Shown: positions 23,050 through 34,336, counted from the stretch's first letter. The stretch is 64,000 nucleotides of DNA from Tenrec ecaudatus (GCF_050624435.1 NC_134540.1:25730001-25794000); one strand, 5' to 3'. The notes: generated from the letters alone by a model not told the origin. A program made the numbers and translations.

Positions 23050-23990
23050 TTTTTTTTGAAACATTTTATTGGGGACTCATACAACTCTTATCACAATCCA
23101 TACATATATCAATTGTGTAAAGCACATCTGTACATTCTTTGCCCTCATCAATTTCAAAGCATTTGCTCTCCACTTAAGCCCTCTGCGTCAGGTCCTCTTT
23201 TTTCCCCCCTCCTCCCCACTCCCCCTTCCCGCATGAGCCCTTGATAATTTATAAATTATTATTTTGTCCTATCTTGCCCTGTCCCACGTCTCCTTTCATG
23301 CCCCTTTCTGTTATCTGTCCCCCAGGGAGGAGGTCACATGTAGACCCTTGTAATCGGTTCCCCCTTTCAAACCCACTCACCCTCTACCCTCCCAGTATTT
23401 CCCCTCACAACCCTAGTCCTGGAGGTAGCATCCTCCCTGGATTCCCTGTGTCTCCAGCTCCTATCTGCACCAGTGTACATCCTCTGCTCTATCCAGACTT
23501 GCAAGGTAGAATTAGTATCATGATAGTTGGGGGGGGGAGGAAGCATTTAGGAACTGGAGGAAAGCTGAATTCTTCATCAGTGCTACATCACACACTGACT
23601 GACTCATCTCCTCCCCTAGACCCCTCTGTGAGGGAGTCTCCAGTGGCTGACAAATGGGCTTTGGGTCTCCACTCTGCACTTCCCCCTACATTCACTATGG
23701 TAAGATATTTTTTTTTCTGATGATGATTTACACCTGATTCCTTTGACACCTCGTGATCGCTCAGGCTGCTATCTCTTTTGATAGCCGGGCACCATCAGCT
23801 TTCTTCACCACATTTACTTGTTCACCTGCTTTGTCTTCAGAGGTTGTATCTGGAGGGTAAGCATCATAGAATGGCAACTTAATAGAAGAAAGTATTCATG
23901 CGTTGAGGGGTTGAAGTCTGGTCCCTCTTTCCCTGTGGAGATATTAACAATACCCTCCCCTTGGGTGGGTTAGCGCCCCATGCCCCCGCT
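23050..23990 (-). mobile_element. 5'-truncated L1 insertion, 3'UTR only (antisense)
   Basis: Perfect 16-bp target-site duplications flank it. The minus strand ends TGAGTCCCCAATAAAATG plus A-rich. The plus strand carries CAACTCTTATCACAATCC, AGCACATCTGTACATTCTTT, the pyrimidine-rich block, GGGAGGAGGTCACATGTAGA and GATAGCCGGGCACCATCAGC. Compared with the 20.9-22.8 kb copy it has only one of the two ~200-bp blocks, and an internal jump at about 23766 (CGCTCAGGCTG to CTATCTCTTTTG). The 159-residue plus frame at 23241-23720 is antisense to 3'UTR. Confidence 0.95.
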
Positions 23991-24006
23991 ATAATGGGAT
24001 TTTTTC
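23991..24006. repeat. Target-site duplication, right copy (ATAATGGGATTTTTTC)
   Basis: Exact repeat of 23034-23049. Confidence 0.93.
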
Positions 24007-25461
24007 ATATGCGTTTTGACCGTGCCCCATCACAGAGCTAATCGAGAAGTCCTAGCTGTTATTCCTCAGTGTCCTCTTCTGAGCAATGGTAAACACAACA
24101 GTGTCTCACAGGACTTCTGGGAGTTTTCGAAGAGAGATGCAAGTAATGTCTGTCTCATGGTCAATAAAGGCTATTGGTAGAATTGGAAATCAATGCTATC
24201 TATATTTCAGCACTAATAATGCTCTTTATTGCCATCAAGGCCTTGATTCAAGACTTCAATCTGACTCACAATGTGCCATAATCAATTTAGATAGATAAGC
24301 TTGAAATAAATGATTAATAAGATTACTAGAATTTTAACAATAAAATGTCCACTTTAGTTGCTATTGTTACTATGATTCTTGCCAAATTAATATTTTAAAC
24401 ACTGATGTCTGACTTGATACTGAGATATAACAATGAGTTTGGCTCATAGAACTTTTCCAAGTCATCCTAGATAATTGATTTCCTTTTCGATGAAAGTTGC
24501 ATAATTTTCACTTTCCACCAACTTGTAATTGTAAAAAAGGCCTGAGGATATTTGGTTTTGTTTTTATTTTTCCTACTGTGAGACCCGCTTCAGTGCCCGA
24601 AGTCCATGGACAGGGCCAGACAATGGCTCAGGGCTACAGTTTGCTCTGCTATGGGACACTATGAGAGGCCCATAGGGACAAGCCTGCCATACATAGACCC
24701 AGACCCATGCATAAGCCTGAGCATATTTGTATGAAGTAGTATGGTACAAATAATTGCTTCAATCCGAGTGTATGCTCTTTGCCCTCAGTTTCTGAGGAGT
24801 AACTTGTGAAATTTTGGAACTTCATTTGTCATAAGGACGTGTCCCTATTATCCATGAAGATCAGCTCCAGACCACATCTGAGTGTCTGTGCGAATTAAAA
24901 TCGATCACATCATTATTGTGTTGTTTTCCATACACACAGATCTTTGATCTTCATCAGTAAAGGCTTGATGTTCTCTGTGCTTTTACTTTTGGGTACTTTT
25001 CTTTTTGGTGCAGTGACTGTATCGTCTTTCCAGTTTCTTTTGGGCTTCCTGCATTATTTAATGCTTTGCTCATAGACGTCATTAACAGGACAACTTGTCT
25101 CAGATTTCTTTCTTCAGTTCTTTCAGTTTGATATATACCACACACGGTCTTCCCTTTTGGTATTCTAACTCCATGTCATATATATAATTTCATATTTTCA
25201 AATTAAAATTTGAAATCATCTTTTCAATGATTTATTTCAGCGTTTTTTCCATTTGTCTTATCACTACATACAAAAGCAAATTTAAGAATCTGTGCTGATG
25301 TCCATTTTGGTCTTTTCCTTCCAATTTTTTCATGACTTTGCTTCTTTGACATCATCTCACAAACCTCAGAAATATGGTGCTATTAGGACACAAGTATCTG
25401 TAGATGTGATAATTAAGATGTAGACATATAGGCTTAGTCGCAAATTCAATGAATTAAGTTC
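24007..25461. other. Unassigned, apparently unique sequence
   Basis: No gene supported. 24580-24720 is GC-richer (CGCTTCAGTGCCCGAAGTCC) and not obviously repetitive. The short frames at 24086-24298 and 24954-25145 have no recognisable domain. Confidence 0.35.
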
Positions 25462-25717
25462 CTGTAAAGAGGCTCCTAGAGGTGAGAATGGAGAAATTTC
25501 ACCTGACTTACTTTGAATACGTTGTCTGGAGAGACCAGTCCCTGGCAACTGCGTAAAGTGTCCCGCTTTATACAATGGAGGGGCAATGAAACAAGAAAGA
25601 GCCTTGAAGATGGATTGATACAGTGACTGCAACAGCAGTGACTCCAACCTAACAACTGTGAAGGTGGGGCAGCACTGGGTCAGCACCAACGTGTCAGCAC
25701 CTAACAACAACAACATG
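25462..25717 (+). mobile_element. RTE/BovB-like LINE 3' end, sense
   Basis: Blocks are GTCTGGAGAGACCAGTCCCT ('vRRDqSLEKD'), GAGGGGCAATGAAACAAGAA ('EGqRKRGR'), GATGGATTGATACAGTGACT ('RWIDTVA'), and a terminal CACCTAACAACAACAACA tail at about 25698-25715. The family tail is therefore intact here and marks the exact 3' end. The antisense frame at 25366-25755 is a shadow. Confidence 0.85.
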
Positions 25718-25825
25718 AGACGATTGAAGCACATAACACATAGTAGGGCATTCATAAGAGGGAAATGGGCTAGGAATACATAGAGGTAAACATTGGAAGG
25801 AAGGAGGCAGATAAACTAAGGGACG

Positions 25826-25968
25826 CCAAGCCTGAACCACAAGGTCACCAGTTCAAAACCACCACAGGAGCAAGGCTTTCTACTTCTGCAATGGGTCACA
25901 GTCTTGGAAGCATACCGAGGAAGTTCTACCCTGTCACAATGAACTAGGATCAAACTGATGGCCATAAG
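25826..25968 (+). repeat. AfroSINE, sense, 5'-truncated
   Basis: CCACAAGGTCACCAGTTCAA, CTTTCTACTTCTGCAATGGG, TCACAGTCTTGGAAGCATAC and 'cacaatgaactaggatcaaactgatgg' follow the SINE body. The head is missing. Confidence 0.75.
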
Positions 25969-26829
25969 TTAAGAAGGGCTCGAAGCTGAAAGAGGGGAGG
26001 GAGGATTCTCTCTTGGGGTCTTAAGAAAGAGCAGGGCCTTACCAACATCTTCATTTCAGGCTTCTGCTCTCTAGGACTGTGAGAGGATAGACTTATGCTG
26101 CGTCAAGGACCTGCTATCGAGTTCTAAGTCACGTGAAACCCTGTGGCACAGTACTCAAGTACTCAGCAGCCAACTGAAAAGTTGAGATCTGAACCCAATT
26201 TCTCTGCAGGAGAAAGCTGTAGAAGTCTATTTCCCTAAAGAGTAGAGCCTGTGAAAGTGCATTAACAGTGGTGGCGGATACGCCTAGCTGACCTCCTCTG
26301 ATGTCCCTATGGCCCAAATAGACTCGTACATGTTTCCAGCTCCATTCTTCTTTACGTACCCTGTCCCCACCCAACCGTTCCTCCCATGGCATTCTCCTTC
26401 TCTCCGGGGTTTGGTCATCCATTGAATAGCCCACACAGAACTCACAGACAATACTCACAATTGTGGGATTTATTAGGGAATACAATTAGGGATTGAATAG
26501 GTTAACACAAGTCAGGATCCATAGACAGTAAAGATGCAGTCATCGGTCCAAGTCTTCTTAGTCAGCAGCCAAGTCTCTAGTCTACTGGATACTCAGTCTC
26601 TCAGCCATATGTGCTTTTGGCCTCATTGTCTCATCGTCTGAGTATCGCTTCTCTTTCTCTGTCCCATAGTGTCTGTGCCACAGATCTAGGCCTGTGCTAT
26701 TGCAGCAGCGGTCTAGAGCATGATCTTCGGAAGGTCTTGGATTTCCTCTCCCTCCCGCTGCTTCACAGATGGATCATTATGGCCAGGGGATGCCAATGCA
26801 AACAGCCTCTATTCATGGGAAAACCAAAT
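25969..26829 (-). mobile_element. Possible ERV-type LTR (antisense), boundaries unknown
   Basis: On the minus strand CCCTAATAAATCCCACAATT (about 26459-26478) is followed by GTGAGTATTGTCTGTGAG, the spacing of a polyadenylation signal with a GT-rich element as in an LTR R/U5 junction. The upstream minus sequence (26480-26800) is balanced in base composition and has promoter-like features. I find no paired copy or flanking duplication, so this is an unproven LTR. The 118-residue minus frame at 26129-26485 has no known domain. Confidence 0.3.
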
Positions 26830-27004
26830 GCACTGTGATTGCGTCAACGTGCTGACTCATAGTGACCCCTGGTGTATTTCCAAAACTATGACTATTCACA
26901 GGAGTAGAAAGTCCAGTCTTTCTCCTCAGGAGCTGCAGGGGGTTCGAGCTGCCACCATGCAAATTGCAGCCCCGTGTGTCATCACTGCACCACCATCTCT
27001 GTCG
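26830..27004 (-). repeat. AfroSINE, antisense
   Basis: ACTCATAGTGACCCCTGGTG, CACAGGAGTAGAAAGTCCAG, TCTTTCTCCTCAGGAGCTGC and GTTCGAGCTGCCACCATGC, in antisense order. Confidence 0.8.
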
Positions 27005-27149
27005 TCTCGCCCAATCATTTGGTGGTCAATACAGACTGAGGAAGGAAAATCATTTTTAGATTTTCACTCCACTCAGAAAACTATTTTTGTCCCCTTTACA
27101 TTGATCTGAAATCCAACTCAAAATCCCTCACAACTGGGCCAGTTGGTAT
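27005..27149. other. Short unassigned spacer
   Basis: Nothing recognised. Confidence 0.3.
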
Positions 27150-27786
27150 CATGATGACACGGTAAGACAAGGTTGACGTTGTCCAAGATTTTGTCTTACT
27201 TGGATCCACAATCAATGCTCATGGAAGTAGCAATGAAGCAACTAGAGATTCTTTGAGGTGGGTAAATTTGCTGCACAAGACCTCTTTAGAATATGGAAAA
27301 TCAAAGATAATACTTTGGAGAAGAAGGTACACCCAACTCAAGCCACTGGATGTCAGTGAACTTGTTTGTTTTGGATTCATATTACGCGTGAAAGTCGGAT
27401 CTTTAAGTAAAGAAGACAAAAGAAGAATGGATACATGTGAATTGTGCTGGTGTGTTGCTGGCAAATAATGCGAAAGTATGATGGACTGTCAAAAGGGAAT
27501 ATAAGTCTATTCTGGAAGAAGTACAGCCAGAGTGCAAGGTTGGCACGGTTGGCAAGACTTCATCTTACACACTTGGGCCTTTTGTCAGGAGAGACCCATC
27601 CCTGGAGAAGGACAATATGGTAAAATCGAGGGGCAGTGAAAATGATGAAGGCCCTTACCAAAATGGATCAACACAGTGGCTACATAGGAACAAGTCTGTG
27701 GATGGTACGGGACCAGGCAATATTTTGTTCTGTGTGCACAGGGCTGCCACCAACTCAGTGGCACCTAACAATGAAAACCAAAGACA
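27150..27786 (+). mobile_element. RTE/BovB-like LINE, C-terminal region of ORF and 3' end, sense
   Basis: Blocks in order: TTTGTCTTACTTGGATCCAC ('DFiLLGS'), CTGCACAAGACCTCTTTAGA, GTGAAAGTCGGATCTTTAAG ('CESWTL'), AGAAGAATGGATACATGTGAA ('RRIDAFELWCW'), GTCTATTCTGGAAGAAGTAC ('SILEEV'), GGAGAGACCCATCCCTGGAG ('RRD.SLEKD') and GGCACCTAACAATGAAAACC (tail). Its 3' end abuts an AfroSINE about 17 bp later. Coding is destroyed by multiple frameshifts. Confidence 0.9.
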
Positions 27787-27802
27787 CCTTATATGGCCAT
27801 TC

Positions 27803-28215
27803 TGAAGGGACCCTGGTGGAGAAGTGGTTTAGGTTTGGGCTGCTAACTATAAGGTCAGCAGCTGGGAACCACCAACCAATCCATAGGACTTGAATGAAGA
27901 TAACAATAATTTATAAACTATCAAGGGTTTGTAAGGGAGGGAGGGAGTGTGGGGGAAGGAGGGGAAAAATGAGGAGCTGATACCAAGGACTCAAACAGAA
28001 AGAAAATGTTTTGAGAATGATGAGGGCACCAAATGTACAAATGTGCTTGATACAATGGATGGATGTGTGGATTGTGATAAAAGTTGCAGGAGCCGCCAAT
28101 AAAATGATAAAAAACAAAAATGTAATTCTATTAAAACTAAAAAAAAAAAAAAAAACCTCACAGGGACAGGTCCTCTCTGAATTGGAATTAACTCAGGTGT
28201 GGTGAGCCTGCTGCT
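27803..28215 (+). repeat. AfroSINE, sense, split by an L1 tail
   Basis: Left half 27803-27892: GGACCCTGGTGGAGAAGTGG, GGGCTGCTAACTATAAGGTC and GCAGCTGGGAACCACCAACC. Right half 28157-28215: CCTCACAGGGACAGGTCCTC and TTGGAATTAACTCAGGTGTG, the SINE's 3' third. Both halves are sense and collinear. The missing middle is occupied by the L1 3' end at 27893-28156. Confidence 0.8.
27893..28156 (+). mobile_element. L1 3' tip inserted in an AfroSINE, sense
   Basis: TAATTTATAAACTATCAAGG, the purine-rich block GAGGGAGGGAGTGTGGGGG, GCTTGATACAATGGATGGAT, AGCCGCCAATAAAATGATAA and a long poly-A (28139-28156) are the last ~250 bp of the L1 family. The 68-residue minus frame at 27911-28117 is antisense shadow. 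Confidence 0.88.
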
Positions 28216-28324
28216 TGGATTGAGGGTCCCTAAGAATTGGAATCAAAGTATAGTTTATGGGACTAACTGAGTAGTTAAATAATAGTTGTCATTTTCTGAA
28301 ACTAAACCATGGCAATATGTGGTT

Positions 28325-28506
28325 AAGCACTGAGGTGCAAATGGAAAGCGTAGCTGTTAAAACCTACTCACCACCCCACAGGGGAGAGATGGGGCAGTCT
28401 GCTTGCTTCTTTAAACACGTAAAACCTAGGAAACCCAATGGAACATCTCAATTTGGTTCTATAAGATTGCTAAGGGAAAGAATCAATTTGATAGCAATGA
28501 GATTTC
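28325..28506 (+). repeat. AfroSINE, sense
   Basis: AAGCGTAGCTGTTAAAACCT, CACCACCCCACAGGGGAGAG, CCTAGGAAACCCAATGGAAC and TCTATAAGATTGCTAAGG, then AATCAATTTGATAGCAATGAG, is the full 3' half of the SINE. Confidence 0.82.
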
Positions 28507-28938
28507 TACTTGCTTAAAATATTTTTTGCACCTGATATCAAGTAGATGTGAGAAATTATGATTATCCCTACTAATGGGATATGTGTTCAATTTGCCAGGA
28601 CTTGTTAAAAAATGATGCTACATTTCAAGACTTTGAGATATGTTCAGATTTTGGATACCTGAAATTAGAGGCAAACTAGCTATTTTTGAATAGTTGTCAA
28701 CCATCTATACCTTTAAATATCTAATTTTCCAAATAAAAACACGATCACTGAAGTTTAGAAAATTTCCCCTTAACATGAATAAAGTTGGAATTGTAGTTGT
28801 CTTCTGAATGTATGTATAATTGGTTTTAATATATATTATATCCATAGCATGAATTCAAATGTTTTACAATAAATCAGGTAAATAAATATATTTTAACTTT
28901 TCCTTCAATAAATATTACTACTGAGATTTAACTAGAAT
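28507..28938. other. AT-rich unassigned sequence
   Basis: No gene or repeat recognised. Confidence 0.4.
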
Positions 28939-29118
28939 TATGGAGCCCTGGGGGTGTAGTGGTTATGTCTTGGGTTGCCATCTGTATGGCAGGTCAACAC
29001 CACCAGCAGCACCACAGGGGAAAGTCTGGGCTCTCTACTCAGTAAACAGTTAAACAATCTTGGAAACCCACATGGGTGTCATTAAGAGTCGGCATTGACC
29101 CGATGGTAGTGAAAGAAA
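28939..29118 (+). repeat. AfroSINE, sense, nearly full length
   Basis: GGAGCCCTGGGGGTGTAGTG starts the tRNA-like head, and TGGTTATGTCTTGGGTTGCC continues the A-box/B-box region. GGGCTCTCTACTCAGTAAAC, TCTTGGAAACCCACATGGGT and AAGAGTCGGCATTGACCCGA complete the body. An A-rich tail follows at 29115-29126. The intact head makes this the best reference copy in the window. Confidence 0.92.
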
Positions 29119-29164
29119 AAAAAAAGTGAGGGGGGGGGGATAAATCATTGTCCTTGTCCTGAGA

Positions 29165-29395
29165 AAGTTTAACCTTAAGAACTATGGCTTATGGACCAAA
29201 TATGACCTGCTGCCTGTTTTGTAAACCACATATTTTAAGACAGAGTAACAGTCACTGGTGCTCGTATCATCTGTGGCTGCTTTCGTGACGCAATGGCAGA
29301 TGGGAATGGCTTCGGAGATGCTCAGATCCATGAAAACCGGAACTATTTACCGTATGACCCTTTATAGAAAAAGAATGTGTCTTCAGAGATAGAGA
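29165..29395 (-). mobile_element. hAT-Charlie-type non-autonomous DNA transposon remnant
   Basis: The plus strand reads ACTATGGCTTATGGACCAAA ... ACCTGCTGCCTGTTTTGTAA ... CTGTGGCTGCTTTCGTGACG ... CCTTTATAGAAAAAGAATG. This is the reverse complement of the widespread mammalian element that begins 'cagg.gtcggcaaactttttctgtaaagggcc' and contains 'gaaagcagccatagac'. It encodes no protein. I am sure of the type of repeat but not of its exact subfamily name. Confidence 0.65.
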
Positions 29396-30619
29396 GTAAA
29401 CAATCAATCCGGTCAGAGATATTAATAAATGCATGCAACAAATAAATACACAACAATAAAACCACCCAGTGGTGTGGAAAGGCTGCTGAACAAGAAGACT
29501 TCATTGATAACTTTAGCAAAGAAGAATGGGTTAAGAGTGCTCGGGTGTTGGCAAGGGTAATTCAGTTGCTTTATAACAAATATGCAAGCAAACAATGTAA
29601 ACTAATTACAAAGCTAATTATCATATTGCTAATCACTTCTGTAACTAAATCATAACTATTGTGCAATTATATTACAGAAGATTTTCACCAGCTTAAAAAA
29701 ATAAAACAAGGATGTTACTTAAATTATGACCCAAAGTTTTGAGCGACTTTTTTCTCCCCCTGCAAAAACAAATGACCTCAAATACTGTTTTGCTGAGATT
29801 TTATAGAAAAGCTGGGTGAAAAATTAGCGTAATTGTGTGGAAAAATTGGACAAAAACCACACATTTATCTCAGTGACCAGCAATTTTCAAAATTATTTTG
29901 CATGTTATAATTTGGTAATTTCTGGATCAAAAAAAGAAAATGAAATTCCTGGGGTGGGAGGGATGTAGTACTTTATGCTTGAGGGGACTTGTGGTTTAAT
30001 GGCCAAAGTACATCTTACCTATTAGTACATCTCAGTATTTTTAATGTGTCATTAAAAAGAATAAGGAACAAGAGTGGGTGGTGATAAGCAAACCTTCCAT
30101 TGTTCTCTCTCTTTTCATTCACATCTGCTGTCTCCATTTTATCTGCCCTTTGGTTATTAGTTAACTAGTCTGGGTTTATTTCCAACAGGAAACAAAGAGG
30201 AAAATGGTTGTGAGACAAGAACGGGGCCTTGTCTTCAGCTTGGCTGCTTTACCTTCTTGTAGCGATGCAGGAGAGACGGGGCTCTGCTGGAAAGACTCCC
30301 CAGAGGCAACCCTAGAAACCATGTGGCTTTAGGTTTCCATCCTCGTTTCAAATGAATAAATTAGACTAACTCACAAGCTTTAATCTAGACGGTGGTGTTG
30401 GGGAACACGCACTGGATATTTTGTTTTAATTTCTACAATGCCTGATGGAAAGGGGTTCTTGTATTTCTTTTATATTTGTTGAAGAACACTGAGGACCTTA
30501 ATGCACCATATTGACAGAGTAATAAAAATAGCAAATTGCATTTCAGGCCTGGTGCCAGCATCATTAAACTCCCAGTCCCACTCCAACCCCAAACAATATC
30601 CGGGACAAAACAAAAGCTG
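29396..30619. other. Unassigned sequence, possibly unique and moderately GC-balanced
   Basis: 30100-30420 is less AT-rich and shows no transposon motifs. No exon can be demonstrated. Confidence 0.4.
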
Positions 30620-30766
30620 CATCTCTCCGTCAGCTCCGCTCAGATCCCCGTGAAACCCAGTCCGTGGTCTGCGCCGGGAGTTCCTCTGACTTCATCTCTC
30701 CTTCAGCTCCGCTCAGATCCCCGTGGAACCCCAGTCCGTGGTCTGTGCCGGGAGTTCCTCTGACAC
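30620..30766. repeat. Tandem duplication, two units of 73 and 74 bp
   Basis: Unit 1 (30620-30692) and unit 2 (30693-30766) both start CATCTCTCC and run through CAGCTCCGCTCAGATCCCCG, CCAGTCCGTGGTCTG and CGGGAGTTCCTCTGAC. They differ at about four to six positions, including one indel. CpG content is high for the region. It is not part of any repeat family I recognise. A 75-codon frame (30536-30763) crosses both units, but the unit length is not a consistent multiple of three and no domain is seen. Confidence 0.95.
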
Positions 30767-32100
30767 TGAACACCGTTTCCAGCACATTTTGACTTTAGTC
30801 ATAGAAACAGTCGGGCTTTTCTCTCCCCTAGCTTTGTTATCTAAAAACTTCCTTAATAACAGCACCTGTTCTAGGAGTTGACTGCTGAAATGCTTGCCAT
30901 TGCAAAACAACTGAATGCCCCTCTCCCCTCCCCTGCCACCCTGTTCTTTAGATTAAATTGCACGTGAAGAATTTAAATGTGCCAGAATGAATACCCCTTT
31001 TAGTTGAATCAGTGACACCCCACCTCCAAAAACAAAGCAAAAAAAACCCACCTGTGTTCCACATTTTTAATACTGCACTTGTCCAAGGCAAAGTAAGCAA
31101 TAGAAAGGGTTGTTTGACCCACTCTATCAAAATATAACTCTAAGTTATAAGAATAAATTAAGAACTAGATGTACACAGTGGGACCCTCCAGTTGACATCA
31201 ATATATCCAAAGATAACATTTTATGACTGTAGTTTTGTACTGTTAAAACCTTTATGACACATGGCATAACATTTTTAATAAAATAAAATGTTGAAAGTAA
31301 AATGTGTTACATCAGCATCCTGTTAGAAATGTGGAAACACGAATGCGTTGTTTTATAAGAGTTTCTTACAGGTGGTAAACATTCTAATTCTTAAAACCCA
31401 AATCAATTTTAAATAAAATATGTAAGTATCTGTGGAGATATTTATGGAAGAGCAAATCAGAAGAATCATGCCATTTATATATACTCGGGACAAAAATTTT
31501 ATCTGTTTCCTTTTTTGGAAATTCTTTGTGGTTCAGTGTATCTGTTCAACATCACACCACGCCATTTTCAATCGCTTTATACAATATCTCAGGAAATGGT
31601 CCAGCAGGTTTGTAGTAACTAAAATGAGATTCATCTCCAATATCGATTCACTTATCCGAGGACATCATTCCCATCTTGAGAGTCCTTAGATGCTTTGAAA
31701 TCCTCATTTTTGTTCAGTTGACTGTGAACTTAGATGCTTGTACTTTCAAAATTGCTGTAAGTGGTCAAACTTTCACTAAATTTCTTTATGAACAATTTAA
31801 ACCAACCTATCTTTAAGTGCCTAAAGATACTTTAAACTCATCATTTTCAGTTAGTATGACCCTGTCTGATTAAAGAAATTAATTGTGATTTAGGTAAAAC
31901 ATTGAAAATGTTGAATGTCGAGTCTTCCATAAAGTCTGATGGATGTAATATAAAGCAGAACTCAAAGTCAACATGGCGCAACTATTGTCTGGTCTCAGCT
32001 GACAAACCGTTCTTTTATGCAATTTATAGGCCATAAATTAGCTTGTCTTTGCCCCCAAAATTAATCAAAAATAGGATCATGTTATGTTATTAAAAGTTGG
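30767..32100. other. Unassigned sequence
   Basis: No gene found. Frames at 30948-31130 and 31432-31689 lack recognisable domains. Confidence 0.4.
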
Positions 32101-32508
32101 CACAGATAGGAACTGGAAACAGGGAATCCAGGTCAGATGATCCCTGCAGGACCAGTAATGAGAGTGGTGACACCGGGAGGGTGGAGGTAGGTTGGGGTAG
32201 AAAGGGGGAACCGATTACAGGGATCTACATATAACCTCCTTCCTGGGGGATGGATGACAGAAAAGTGTGTGAAGGGAGACGGCAGACAGTGGAAGACATG
32301 AAAAAAAAAATTTATAAATTATCAGGGGTTTATAAGGCAGGGGGGAGTGGGGAGGGAGGGGGAAAATGAGGAGCTGATGGCAGGGGCTTAAGTGGAGAGC
32401 AAATGTTTTGAGACTGATGAGGGTAATGTACAAATGTGCTTTATACAATTTGTATATGTATGGATTTTGATAAGAGTTGCATGAGCCCCCAATAAAATGA
32501 TTTTTTTT
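32101..32508 (+). mobile_element. L1 3' end, 5'-truncated, sense
   Basis: It starts CACAGATAGGAACTGGAAAC, corresponding to 'cagttgggatctggaaac' in the 21.2 kb antisense copy. It continues with GAGAGTGGTGACACCGGGAG, GGGGAACCGATTACAGGGAT, the purine-rich block and AGCCCCCAATAAAATGATTT. A 7-bp AAGTTGG occurs on both sides (32094-32100 and 32509-32515), a plausible short target duplication. The minus frame at 32215-32523 is a shadow. Confidence 0.9.
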
Positions 32509-32515
32509 AAGTTGG

Positions 32516-33264
32516 AAGATCATTGTAAAAAATTACAGTAAATTATGAGAAGACATGGAAAATTTCCATAATAAAGTTGATCTTTCGCTAAAGATGAATA
32601 AAAATGCAAAATGAAAAGAAATAATCTCAAGATAAATTAAACCACAATTTGAAGATCCTGATGAGAGTCCTATGAATTAGGTGTGAAATAACTATGGGAA
32701 TAAATAAAAGCCGCTGTTGATTTGGTCTAGATTGGTCAACTTGACTCAGGGTCAAGGGCGTCTGAAAAGCTGGCAGTAGGGAACCACCTTTTTTTCATAA
32801 ACTCCAGTAAAGGAGAAGAAATCACCTAGAACAAAGGATGCCATATATATCACTAACATATTTTGATGAAGAAACTGATATGGATTGAGCTAGGCCCCTC
32901 AAATACATATACATACACGCAGAGACAGGCGTCAGAAAGTTATTGGGAGAAAATGAAATTTGAAGCCGTGTGTGTGTGTGTGTGTGTGTGTGTGTATTCT
33001 TGTAGCACTGTGGCCATAGTTGGAGTTGTTATAAATATTTGATGGAACTAAAATTCTGGTGTAACAAATGTGTACCTTTGATCACCGTGGCTCACCACCA
33101 GTTTGAAACCTCACAGGAGAAAATATCTCACAGTTATCTGTAGAATTCACTGATAGGAAGAAGAAAACTGTATTTACGAGAAAAAGAAAAAACGATGTCA
33201 AATCATAGCTTGGACTCACAAAGAACGAAATCACAATTATTTCCCTAGCTCCATATGAGGGAAT
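32516..33264. other. Unassigned sequence with a (TG)n microsatellite
   Basis: Contains (GT)14 at 32968-32995. Otherwise nothing recognised. Confidence 0.4.
32968..32995. repeat. (GT)n microsatellite, 14 units
   Basis: Uninterrupted alternating GT. Confidence 0.97.
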
Positions 33265-33790
33265 AGGAACAGATAGAGACACTCACGGAGCAGTTAGTTC
33301 AAATCACAGAATTCCTTTATTCATCAAATTAGTTGGGCTCACCTGGGTAGTGCTTCTGTTCAGTTTGGGGTTGGGATTTAGTCACATGGGGTACAGATTG
33401 GAATGCAAGAAGATGGCTCTCTCACAGTCAGTCACTGGTGCTGGCTGAGGGTTGTGAGCTCAGCTAGTTCTTCACACCAGAGTGCTTCAGACCTTCTCTC
33501 TGGACCTCAGTGTGCTTGATTATTTTTCTTAAGATATAGTGAATAGGGTCCAAGAGAATCCATGCAGAAGTGGAAGCTGCATTCTGTGAAGGTCCAGTCT
33601 GTGACGTCATGTGTGTTTCTTCCTCGGTATCCCTCTATGTCAAAGGCATCTCAGAGCCAACTCACATATACAAGGAAGGTGAAAGACAGCATACTTTTGT
33701 GGAAGGAGAGGCAAAGAATTTTCAGCCATCAGGACGTTTGGTCCATTTAATGTGCAATGCCTTTTTTTTTCCCAGCACATACTTATATTG
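33265..33790 (-). mobile_element. Possible ERV-type LTR (antisense), boundaries uncertain
   Basis: The minus strand holds GATGAATAAAGGAATTCTGT (33311-33330), a polyadenylation signal followed about 20 nt later by GTGAGTGTCTCTATCTG. This is the arrangement of an LTR R/U5 region. Upstream on that strand is about 450 bp of GC-balanced sequence. No pair, coding region or confirmed flanking duplication was found, so the call is tentative. The two overlapping plus frames (33562-33750 and 33570-33791) show no domain. Confidence 0.3.
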
Positions 33791-34336
33791 ATTGTCCATT
33801 GTTTTAAGTACTTCTCTCAATAATGAGGATACTGATTAAAACAGATGAACCTGGAGTTATTTAATGTATAGCAATCCATAGCCTTTCTTCTCTCTCTCTA
33901 GAACTTTTATTATAAATCTTACATCCTAGGAAACCTGATAAAGGCATTAAACGCATGAGAAGGAATTGCCAAATGTATGGTGTTTAATGAGTAACTTTAA
34001 AAGATGAATCCGTGGTAACTATTAAAATGCAATATATCTATTAGCTATTGCTTCAATTATGAACCAAGTATCACTTACTTATTGCTACAATACTGAAGAT
34101 CAAACCATTCAAAAACTTGGTGATATAAAAGCACGAATCTTGCTATGCATCTGGGAATCAGCTTGAAGGCAGTTGATATACTAGGTTGGATTTGGCTCAA
34201 AACTGGGCTCTATGCTGGGCTCTAAACTGAAGGTTGAGTGCAGGTGTTTTGTATTTGTCTCTCATACTCCTTAGACATATAGTATTTACATATTTTAGAT
34301 CAACTTGAAGATATGTACAAGTAAGCGTGTACAGGT
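33791..34336. other. Unassigned sequence
   Basis: Nothing recognised beyond simple AT-rich sequence. Confidence 0.35.
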
